A DNA stretch of 15,091 bases from Asticcacaulis sp. (GTDB taxonomy: Bacteria; Pseudomonadota; Alphaproteobacteria; Caulobacterales; Caulobacteraceae), in NCBI RefSeq assembly GCF_020217185.1, contig NZ_JAIWNX010000064.1:1-15091 (forward strand). The letters are read 5' to 3'. This document shows, in pieces, positions 6,193 through 11,743 of the stretch. The position numbers and the translations under genes are program-made. Every line of letters begins with the position of its first letter. Position 1 is the stretch's first letter. Under the pieces are notes generated by a model, which searched no databases, was not told where the DNA came from, and saw nothing but the letters and a program-made list of their open reading frames with translations.

Positions 6193-7050
6193 CTAAATCC
6201 ACCCGTCGGCCTTGAGCACCTTCTGATAGGAGCGGCTGACGGGGGCTTCGATATCGCCGCGCAGGGTGAGGCTGACGCGCCCGTCCTGCCGGCGGATGTC
6301 TTCGATGGCGTCGCGGGCCACCCACCACGAACGGTGCGTCTGCGAACCTTCGATCCCCTCGAGTTCGCGGATGGCGTCGTAAAGCCGCATCAGGATCAGC
6401 GTGCTTCCCGCGCTGGTATGCACGCGCAGATAATGGTCCTCGGCCGATAGGGCATAGATGTCGGCCTTCTGATGCTTGAACGGTAAGCGCTCACGAAAAG
6501 CGACGCGCGCCGGGTCAGCCTGGCTTGCTAACTCGGCGGGCGGGGGTGGCGCGAAGGCATGGCTTTGCTGCGGTTCGCGGTTGCTCAACACATTCAGCGT
6601 CGTCATGGCGGCAGAGATCACGCCGACCGGCACAAAGAAGCGCGGATAGAGAGAAATGTCCCAGCGCATGTGGCCGAACAGAGGAGTAATCGCCCAGACA
6701 GCCAATGAGATGGACGGCGTCAGAAGCACGGTCAGCACGACGCCATACAGCCACGGACGTCCTTCCATATGCAGGCGATGGCGGATCACCTTCATGCCTA
6801 AACGATCAACGCCCACCGCCACTAGCGATCCGGCGAGCATCAACGCCGCCCAATAAAGGAAGCGCATAACGAAGGGAATCTGGCCTGTATTGAACGCATT
6901 AATCAGGCTTAAGAACAAAGCCATGCCCAGCGAGGCCGCCAGAATGCGACCGACGCCGGACAGGGTCTCTGACCATGGCAGACATGCTATTGGCGAAGCG
7001 TGAACGGTCGATCCCGTCGTTTCGCGCAGTAACGCCTTCTGTTCGCGCAT
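6193..7050 (-). CDS. Membrane-bound LytTR-family DNA-binding regulator
   Basis: A transcription regulator with an N-terminal membrane domain and a C-terminal LytTR DNA-binding domain. From ATG 7050 it has 285 residues. Four hydrophobic segments occupy roughly 30-160 (GRILAASLGMALFLSLINAF, FLYWAALMLAGSLVAVGV, GVVLTVLLTPSISLAVWAI, FFVPVGVISAAMTTLNVLS). A Pro-rich linker is followed by LytTR at ~188-285 (IYALSAEDHYLRVHTSAG, THRSWWVARDAIEDI, VSRSYQKVLKADGWI). There is no receiver domain, so it is not a standard response regulator; the signal probably enters through the membrane part. ATG 7050 was chosen because GGGGAGA lies 3-9 bp upstream. In-frame GTG 7107 (304 residues) and ATG 7062 are possible but less well placed. 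It is divergent from the DUF2306 gene. Confidence 0.88.
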   Translation of the reverse strand: MREQKALLRETTGSTVHASPIACLPWSETLSGVGRILAASLGMALFLSLINAFNTGQIPFVMRFLYWAALMLAGSLVAVGVDRLGMKVIRHRLHMEGRPWLYGVVLTVLLTPSISLAVWAITPLFGHMRWDISLYPRFFVPVGVISAAMTTLNVLSNREPQQSHAFAPPPPAELASQADPARVAFRERLPFKHQKADIYALSAEDHYLRVHTSAGSTLILMRLYDAIRELEGIEGSQTHRSWWVARDAIEDIRRQDGRVSLTLRGDIEAPVSRSYQKVLKADGWI

Positions 7051-7085
7051 CCGTCTCCCCATAGCCGATAAGCCCTGTCTAATTG

Positions 7086-7123
7086 CCGTGAAGCGGTCAC
7101 CCCGCACAAGTCAATTTTCACGG
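7086..7123. promoter_or_regulatory. Inverted repeat between the divergent LytTR and DUF2306 genes
   Basis: CCGTGAA (7086-7092) and TTCACGG (7117-7123) are perfect 7-bp arms separated by 24 bp, in the 82-bp divergent intergenic region. Dyads here could serve the LytTR protein or another regulator. Classical LytTR sites are direct repeats, so this does not match the known pattern. Chance occurrence is possible. Confidence 0.3.
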
Positions 7124-7132
7124 AAACCCCTG

Positions 7133-7693
7133 ATGTCCGCCCCTGAAACCGCCTCAAAGCCGCGTTCGGTCTATTCTTTTGTCTGGAAATTCATCAGCGC
7201 CCTGATCCTGACGGGTGGTCTCATCCTGATGAGCGCCCTTGCCTCCGGCGGCGATCTCAGCGCCTTTGCCCGGGTTGTTGAGGGAGCCCATCTGCACGCC
7301 CCGAACCTGCGCGCCATTGCTGAGTCGTCACTGGCGACGCAAATCCATCTCAGCGCGGCGATGACGGCCTTTGTCATCGGCCTTTATCAATTGCTGGGAC
7401 CGAAGGGGCGCACGCCGCACCGTCTGCTGGGCTATATCTGGCTGGCCCTGATGCTAACGGCGGCCATACCGAGCTTCTGGCTGCGCGGGCTCAACCACGG
7501 CATGTTCAGCTTTATCCATATCCTGTCGGGCTGGACGGTGGTGGTCGCGCCGATGATCCTCTACGCGGCGCGCACCAAAAACATCAAACGGCATCGCACT
7601 ATGGCCACCAGCCTGTTTATGGGTGGGCTGGTCGTGGCGGGCCTGTTTGCTTTTATGCCGGGCCGCCTGCTGTGGCACGTGTTTTTCGGATAA
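7133..7693 (+). CDS. DUF2306 four-helix membrane protein
   Basis: A 186-residue integral membrane protein of the DUF2306 family, function unknown. Hydrophobic segments lie near residues 18-37, 70-92, 104-123, 131-147 and 158-176. The family signature is visible in IHLSAAMTAFVIGLYQLLGPKGRTPHRLLGYIWLALM, with HR after the KG turn, and in the conserved His residues of FIHILSGWT and KRHRTMA. Such spaced intramembrane His residues recall haem- or quinone-associated proteins, but this is only a suggestion. ATG 7133 is preferred over in-frame GTG 7088 because the extra N-terminal residues are polar and unconserved-looking. A weak CGGAAA lies upstream. Divergent from the LytTR regulator, which may control it. 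Confidence 0.82.
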   Translation: MSAPETASKPRSVYSFVWKFISALILTGGLILMSALASGGDLSAFARVVEGAHLHAPNLRAIAESSLATQIHLSAAMTAFVIGLYQLLGPKGRTPHRLLGYIWLALMLTAAIPSFWLRGLNHGMFSFIHILSGWTVVVAPMILYAARTKNIKRHRTMATSLFMGGLVVAGLFAFMPGRLLWHVFFG

Positions 7694-7773
7694 CCGGAAT
7701 AACCCGCCTTAAGCGTTTGGATTTTCAAAACGACGTGTTAGGTTTGGTTTCGTAATTTGGCGGGACCCGCACT

Positions 7774-9054
7774 ATGACCGATCAGACGCAACCGGCCCTT
7801 CCGGGATGGAAAACGCACCTCTGTCTGGTTCTGCTGCTGATCGTCTATATTTTTAATTTTGTTGATCGCCAGATCCTCTCCATCCTCGCTCAGCCGATCA
7901 AGGCCGAACTGAAGCTAAGCGATGCACAACTGGGCTGGCTGGGTGGTTTCGCCTTTGCTTTTGTCTATACCCTGCTCGGTATTCCGGCGGCGATGATCGC
8001 ACAGAGGGTCGGGCGGGTGCGGCTGATCACGGCGGCCCTGATTGTGTGGAGTGCAGCCACGGCGGCCTGCGGTCTGGCCACCTCGTGGCTTGCCCTGGCG
8101 CTGGGGCGGTTCGGCGTCGGCGTCGGCGAAGCGGGCGGCGTCGCCCCCGCACAAAGCCTGATCAGTGACCTCTATCCGCCCGCCCATCGCGCCAGAGCCA
8201 TGGCCGTCTTTTCGCTGGGCGTGCCGTTGGGGTCAGGTCTGGGCATCATGTTCGGCGGGCTTCTGGCGGCGACCTTTGACTGGCGGCACGCCTTTGTGAC
8301 CATCGGTTTGCTGGGGGTGTTGTTCGCACCGCTGTTCTTCTTCGGCACGCGCCGTCATGACGTTCAGACGCAAACCGATACCGTCCCGGCGCTGGACCGA
8401 CTGCGTCGCCTGATGCGCAATCGCTCGCTGTGGCTGATTTCGCTGGGCGCTTCGCTGTCGTCCGTGATTGGCTATGGGCTGATGTTCTGGCTGCCCTCGG
8501 TATTTATGCGCTCGTTCAAGGCAACGCTGATGTCCGCCTCTTTCAGCTTCGGCCTGATCGTCCTTATCGGGGGTGCCATAGGTATTCTGGGCGGCGGCTT
8601 TGTCGCGGATCGCTTAGGCGCAAAATCGCCACGTGCCTTCGCGCTGGTGCCTGCGGTGGCCTATCTTCTGTGCATCCCGACCTACGGGCTGGTGCTGCTG
8701 ATGCCGGGTCTGGCCTTCGATACGGCAGCAGGGTTTGCTTTGCTGATCCTCGCTCAGGCGCTCGGTCTGGTGTGGATGGGGCCGGTGATCGCCAGCCTGC
8801 ACCACGTGGTCGAACCGCAGGACCGCGCGCTGGCTTCGGCCCTGTTTCTGTTTGTCACCAATATCATCGGCCTCGGCTTCGGCTCGTGGATTATGGGCGC
8901 GATTTCGGATTATTTATCATATAATTATGCGGCAAATGCGTTGAAAATGGCCGTGACCGGCGGCCTTGTTTTCTACGCGCTGGGGGCCGGGTGCTTTCTT
9001 CTGACAGCGCTTACCCTTAAGCGTGACTGGAAAATGGCCCCGATTTCCGTCTGA
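7774..9054 (+). CDS. Spinster-like MFS transporter
   Basis: A 426-residue major facilitator superfamily permease with about 12 transmembrane helices. TM1 ends in the typical [20 protein letters not shown] of spinster-type (Spns-like) MFS proteins. The loop 2-3 motif is degenerate ([10 protein letters not shown]). TM4 carries [46 protein letters not shown], the strongest family signature. The substrate cannot be read from the sequence; bacterial members are variously linked to organic acids, sphingoid-like lipids and other hydrophobic solutes. GGCGGGA (7758-7764) is a fair Shine-Dalgarno for ATG 7774. It is separated by 80 bp from DUF2306 and by 194 bp from sucC, so it is probably its own transcription unit. 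In Caulobacter relatives mdh commonly sits near this position; it is absent here. Confidence 0.92.
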   Translation: MTDQTQPALPGWKTHLCLVLLLIVYIFNFVDRQILSILAQPIKAELKLSDAQLGWLGGFAFAFVYTLLGIPAAMIAQRVGRVRLITAALIVWSAATAACGLATSWLALALGRFGVGVGEAGGVAPAQSLISDLYPPAHRARAMAVFSLGVPLGSGLGIMFGGLLAATFDWRHAFVTIGLLGVLFAPLFFFGTRRHDVQTQTDTVPALDRLRRLMRNRSLWLISLGASLSSVIGYGLMFWLPSVFMRSFKATLMSASFSFGLIVLIGGAIGILGGGFVADRLGAKSPRAFALVPAVAYLLCIPTYGLVLLMPGLAFDTAAGFALLILAQALGLVWMGPVIASLHHVVEPQDRALASALFLFVTNIIGLGFGSWIMGAISDYLSYNYAANALKMAVTGGLVFYALGAGCFLLTALTLKRDWKMAPISV

Positions 9055-9103
9055 GCCCGACTCGACCACGGCAAAAATCCGCGATCTTGCGGTTGCACAA
9101 CGC

Positions 9104-9156
9104 CGGACGGGTCTTTATAACCCCACCCCGTCGGTACGGGCAAAGACGTCCGTGCC
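9104..9156 (+). promoter_or_regulatory. Structured region upstream of sucC with competing stems
   Basis: In the 194-bp gap before sucC (9055-9248), which holds no credible gene, three pairings are possible. GACGGG (9106-9111) can pair with CCCGTC (9127-9132). GGTACGGGC (9133-9141) can pair with GTCCGTGCC (9148-9156), with a 6-nt loop and two G-U pairs. CGGACG (9104-9109) can pair with CGTCCG (9147-9152), which excludes the others. A GTGC/GCAC hairpin follows at 9174-9184. It could be a regulated sucC leader or only GC-rich structure; no known riboswitch was recognised. Confidence 0.3.
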
Positions 9157-9248
9157 CCCAAGGTCGCCGAGCTGTGCGCCGCACGGCTTGTATTTCCTCG
9201 CTGGTATCGCTAACACGGGCCAGCATCCCATTTGATAAGACCGGTTCC

Positions 9249-10451
9249 ATGAACATTCACGAGCATCAAGCCAAGGCCGTACTCAAGGAGTTCGGCGTCG
9301 CCGTTCCGCGCGGCTATCCCGCCTTTTCGCCCAAGGAAGCCCTTGAGGCCGCCAAGAACCTGAAGGACGATTCCACCAAGGTGTGGGTCGTCAAGTCGCA
9401 AATCCACGCCGGTGGCCGTGGTAAGGGCCGTTTCGAAGGCCTGGGCCCCGACGCCAAGGGCGGCGTGCGCGTCGTCAAGTCGCCGGCCGACGTCGAAGCC
9501 AATGCCGACGAAATGCTGGGCCGCGTGCTCGTGACCCATCAGACGGGTCCGGCGGGCAAGCAGGTCAATCGCCTGTACATCGAAGAAGGCGCGGACATCA
9601 AAAAGGAGCTGTATCTGTCGCTCCTAGTCGATCGCGTCACTTCGCGCGTGTCGGTTGTTGCCTCGACCGAAGGCGGCATGGACATCGAAGAAGTCGCCCA
9701 TTCGACCCCGGAAAAGATTCACTCCTTCACCATCGACCCGGCGACCGGCGTGTTCCCGACCCACGGTCGTACCCTGGCGCACGCTCTGGGTCTGAAGGGC
9801 GATCTGGCCAAGCAGGGCTTCAAGCTGCTTCAGCAACTGTATGCGGCGTTCAACGCCAAGGACATGGACATGCTGGAAATCAACCCGCTGATCATCACGG
9901 GCGACGACCAGCTTCTGGTGCTGGACGCCAAGGTGTCGTTCGATTCCAACTCGCTGTTCCGTCATCCGGATATTCAGGCCCTGCGCGACCTGAGCGAAGA
10001 AGATTCGAAGGAAATCGAAGCCTCGAAGTTCGACCTCTCCTATATCGCCCTTGACGGCGAAATCGGCTGCATGGTCAACGGCGCCGGTCTGGCCATGGCC
10101 ACGCTCGACATCATCAAGCTCTATGGCGCGGAACCGGCCAACTTCCTCGACGTCGGCGGCGGCGCCAACAAGGAAAAGGTCACCGCGGCCTTCAAGATCA
10201 TCACCTCGGACCCGAACGTGAAGGGTATCCTGGTCAACATCTTCGGCGGCATCATGCGCTGTGACATCATCGCCGAAGGCGTGATCGCCGCGGTGAAGGA
10301 AGTCGGCCTGAAGGTGCCTCTGGTGGTGCGCCTCGAAGGCACCAATGTCGAACTCGGCAAGAAAATCATCAACGAAAGCGGCCTGAACGTGATCGCCGCC
10401 GACGATCTGGCCGATGCGGCCGCCAAGATCGTCAAGGCTGTGAAGGGCTAA
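9249..10451 (+). CDS. sucC: Succinyl-CoA synthetase (ADP-forming) beta subunit
   Basis: A 400-residue subunit (family usually ~390-400) that, with SucD, converts succinyl-CoA, phosphate and ADP (or GDP) to succinate, CoA and ATP/GTP in the TCA cycle. The N-terminus [22 protein letters not shown] is canonical and fixes the start at ATG 9249; an in-frame GTG at 9087 is ruled out by this. The ATP-grasp nucleotide loop HAGGRGKG lies around residues 53-60. It is followed by the insertion [15 protein letters not shown], which is usual in alphaproteobacteria. [16 protein letters not shown] and [13 protein letters not shown] form the C-terminal flavodoxin-like domain near the active-site phosphohistidine region. 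Cytoplasmic. sucD starts 10 bp after the stop. Codon use is strongly biased to C/G third positions, consistent with high expression. Confidence 0.98.
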   Translation: MNIHEHQAKAVLKEFGVAVPRGYPAFSPKEALEAAKNLKDDSTKVWVVKSQIHAGGRGKGRFEGLGPDAKGGVRVVKSPADVEANADEMLGRVLVTHQTGPAGKQVNRLYIEEGADIKKELYLSLLVDRVTSRVSVVASTEGGMDIEEVAHSTPEKIHSFTIDPATGVFPTHGRTLAHALGLKGDLAKQGFKLLQQLYAAFNAKDMDMLEINPLIITGDDQLLVLDAKVSFDSNSLFRHPDIQALRDLSEEDSKEIEASKFDLSYIALDGEIGCMVNGAGLAMATLDIIKLYGAEPANFLDVGGGANKEKVTAAFKIITSDPNVKGILVNIFGGIMRCDIIAEGVIAAVKEVGLKVPLVVRLEGTNVELGKKIINESGLNVIAADDLADAAAKIVKAVKG

Positions 10452-10461
10452 GGTTAGAGCA

Positions 10462-11346
10462 ATGTCCGTACTGATCAATTCGCAAACCAAGGTCATCACG
10501 CAGGGCTTCACCGGCGCGCAAGGCACCTTCCACTCCGAACAGGCCATCGCCTACGGCACCAAGGTCGTTGGCGGCGTGACCCCCGGCAAGGGCGGCACCA
10601 CCCACATCGGCCTGCCGGTGTTCGACTCCGTTGCCGAAGCCAAGGAACGTACCGGTGCCGACGCCTCGGCCATCTACGTGCCGCCGCCCTTCGCGGCTGA
10701 CGCCATCCTAGAGGCCATCGAAGCCGAAATCCCGCTGATCGTCTGCATCACCGAAGGCATTCCGGTGCTGGATATGGTGAAGGTGAAGCGCGCCCTGTCG
10801 GGTTCCAAGTCGCGCCTGATCGGGCCGAACTGCCCCGGCGTCCTGACGCCGAACGAGTGCAAAATCGGCATCATGCCGGGCAACATCTTCTCCAAGGGTT
10901 CGGTCGGCGTTGTCTCGCGTTCGGGCACGCTCACCTATGAAGCGGTGTTCCAGACGACCAATGCCGGTCTGGGTCAAACGACCGCCGTCGGTATCGGTGG
11001 TGACCCGGTCAAGGGCACCGAGTTCATCGACGTGCTGGAAATGTTCCTGGCAGACGACGAAACCAAGTCGATCATCATGATCGGTGAAATCGGCGGCTCG
11101 GCCGAAGAAGACGCCGCTCAGTTCCTGATCGACGAAGCCAAGCGCGGCCGTAAAAAGCCGATGGCTGGCTTTATCGCGGGCCGCACGGCGCCTCCGGGCC
11201 GCCGCATGGGCCACGCCGGTGCTATCATCTCCGGTGGCAAGGGCGGCGCGGAAGACAAGATCGCGGCCATGGAAGCGGCGGGCATCAAGGTGTCTCCGTC
11301 TCCGGCGGCGCTCGGCGAAACCCTGCTCAGCGTGCTGAAGGGTTAA
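10462..11346 (+). CDS. sucD: Succinyl-CoA synthetase alpha subunit
   Basis: A 294-residue subunit, normal length, partner of SucC. The CoA-binding Rossmann domain is N-terminal ([37 protein letters not shown]). [20 protein letters not shown] and the catalytic segment [20 protein letters not shown] follow, with the phosphorylated active-site His at residue 251. All conserved elements are intact. It forms the heterodimer/tetramer that makes substrate-level ATP in the TCA cycle. It is probably translated from the sucC transcript (10-bp gap, AAGG before ATG 10462). Transcription probably ends at the strong hairpin 11506-11539. Confidence 0.98.
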   Translation: MSVLINSQTKVITQGFTGAQGTFHSEQAIAYGTKVVGGVTPGKGGTTHIGLPVFDSVAEAKERTGADASAIYVPPPFAADAILEAIEAEIPLIVCITEGIPVLDMVKVKRALSGSKSRLIGPNCPGVLTPNECKIGIMPGNIFSKGSVGVVSRSGTLTYEAVFQTTNAGLGQTTAVGIGGDPVKGTEFIDVLEMFLADDETKSIIMIGEIGGSAEEDAAQFLIDEAKRGRKKPMAGFIAGRTAPPGRRMGHAGAIISGGKGGAEDKIAAMEAAGIKVSPSPAALGETLLSVLKG

Positions 11347-11357
11347 GACCTGTTATA

Positions 11358-11413
11358 CCTCCCCAGCTTGCTGGGGAGGGGGACCGCACGACGCGCGAAG
11401 CGCTAGATGCGGT
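11358..11413 (+). repeat. Dispersed CCTCCCCAGC-type intergenic hairpin repeat
   Basis: A perfect 10-bp stem, CCTCCCCAGC (11358-11367) with GCTGGGGAGG (11370-11379), has a 2-nt loop. It is followed by GGGACCGCA, a GCGC-GAA-GCGC hairpin (11393-11403), and TGCGGT (11408-11413), which pairs with ACCGCA (11383-11388). The layout, ending GGTGGTGGGGG, matches a repeat widely seen between genes in Caulobacterales and sphingomonads; that recognition is from memory. It lies 11 bp after sucD and may stabilise the 3' end of sucCD mRNA. Confidence 0.7.
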
Positions 11414-11437
11414 GGTGGGGGCTCTTAACGTCCCCTG

Positions 11438-11493
11438 ACCTGCCGCCCGGCTCCCCGTTGGTGCAGGTAGCCAGAGGTTTTATGGCTTGCCAT
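11438..11493 (+). other. Possible small RNA or 3'-UTR segment with competing stems
   Basis: ACCTGC (11438-11443) pairs with GCAGGT (11463-11468). Then AGCCA (11469-11473) can pair with TGGCT (11483-11487), or the overlapping ATGGC (11482-11486) can pair with GCCAT (11489-11493), but not both. The segment leads into the strong terminator at 11506-11539. It could be a 3'-derived small RNA of sucCD, an independent small RNA, or an unremarkable 3' UTR. No known RNA family was recognised. Confidence 0.3.
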
Positions 11494-11505
11494 ATACTCG
11501 TCACG

Positions 11506-11539
11506 AAAAGCGCGTAGCCTCCGGGTTGCGCGCTTTTTT
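11506..11539 (+). terminator. Strong intrinsic terminator between sucD and sucA
   Basis: AAAAGCGCG (11506-11514) pairs with CGCGCTTTT (11529-11537). The stem extends inward through T-G, A-T, G-T, C-G and C-G pairs to a TCCG tetraloop (11520-11523), about 14 pairs in all. A T6 run (11534-11539) completes a textbook Rho-independent terminator. It is 160-190 bp after sucD and immediately before the sucA promoter candidate. Confidence 0.88.
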
Positions 11540-11540
11540 G

Positions 11541-11569
11541 TTGCCGCCGAGGCATGACGGACGCATAAT
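11541..11569 (+). promoter_or_regulatory. Sigma70-like promoter candidate for sucA
   Basis: TTGCCG (11541-11546) and CATAAT (11564-11569) are separated by exactly 17 bp. They match 4/6 and 5/6 of the consensus hexamers. The pair begins 2 bp after the terminator T-run, which supports a new transcription unit for sucA. A start near 11576 would give a leader of about 168 nt. Confidence 0.55.
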
Positions 11570-11584
11570 GTGAGCGCTAACATT
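11567..11584. promoter_or_regulatory. LacI-type palindromic operator candidate at the sucA promoter
   Basis: AATGTGAGC (11567-11575) and GCTAACATT (11576-11584) form an 18-bp palindrome with one mismatched pair. The core TGTNAGCGCTNACA, with central GCGC, is typical of LacI/GalR-family sites. It overlaps the end of the -10 and the predicted start site, the usual place for a repressor. The regulator gene is not in the window. Confidence 0.55.
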
Positions 11585-11593
11585 TTGCCCAAT

Positions 11594-11609
11594 AAATCGT
11601 ATACGATTT
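11594..11609. promoter_or_regulatory. Perfect 16-bp palindrome, second operator candidate
   Basis: AAATCGTA/TACGATTT is a perfect 16-bp palindrome centred 26 bp downstream of the LacI-type palindrome centre. The TATAC core recalls sites bound by some GntR-family regulators, though this is only a resemblance. It would lie about 18-33 nt inside the sucA leader if transcription starts near 11576. Confidence 0.45.
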
Positions 11610-11663
11610 TTCCGGCTTAAGAGGTTCTCAACACCTCTCAAAGAGAGTATAGACCTTCCTGTC

Positions 11664-11730
11664 AGGCGGTGTCGTTATTGGCCGCCTCAACCCAAGTACG
11701 AAAGGGAGACGGTGTCGTAATTGGCCGTCT
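11664..11730 (+). repeat. Two tandem 24-nt hairpins with compensatory stem change in the sucA leader
   Basis: Unit 1 (11664-11687) has arms AGGCGG and CCGCCT. Unit 2 (11707-11730) has arms AGACGG and CCGTCT. The loops are TGTCGTTATTGG and TGTCGTAATTGG. The units differ at three positions only: one in the loop, and one G-C to A-T swap that keeps the stem paired. Unit starts are 43 nt apart. The second stem can add a G-C pair (11706/11731). Unit 2 ends 13 nt before the sucA ATG; AAGG (11734-11737) remains unpaired. A small hairpin, AGAGGT/ACCTCT (11620-11638), lies further upstream. Confidence 0.65.
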
Positions 11731-11743
11731 CGCAAGGTATAGA

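Noticed and set aside
9087..9248. N-terminal extension of SucC from an in-frame GTG
   Set aside because: The canonical SucC start is MNIHEHQAK at 9249. The upstream 54 residues are low-complexity translation of the leader.
9624..10547. 307-codon minus-strand open frame opposite sucC/sucD
   Set aside because: It is a codon-bias shadow; sucC and sucD are unambiguous and the antisense product is Asp/His-rich without a known fold.
11438..11540. SRP RNA, 6S RNA or tRNA
   Set aside because: The diagnostic GGTCAGG-GGAA-type SRP loop, tRNA TTC loop and acceptor stem were not found. Only generic stems and the terminator are supported.
11664..11730. CRISPR-like or ANTAR-target tandem repeats
   Set aside because: There are only two units with an imperfect repeat and no array. 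The loops are 10-12 nt, not the six-base loops of ANTAR-binding dual hairpins.
11669..11743. N-terminal extension of SucA from an in-frame GTG
   Set aside because: The 25 extra residues come from the tandem hairpin repeats and are not part of the conserved E1 N-terminus, which begins MADDSGRLN at 11744.
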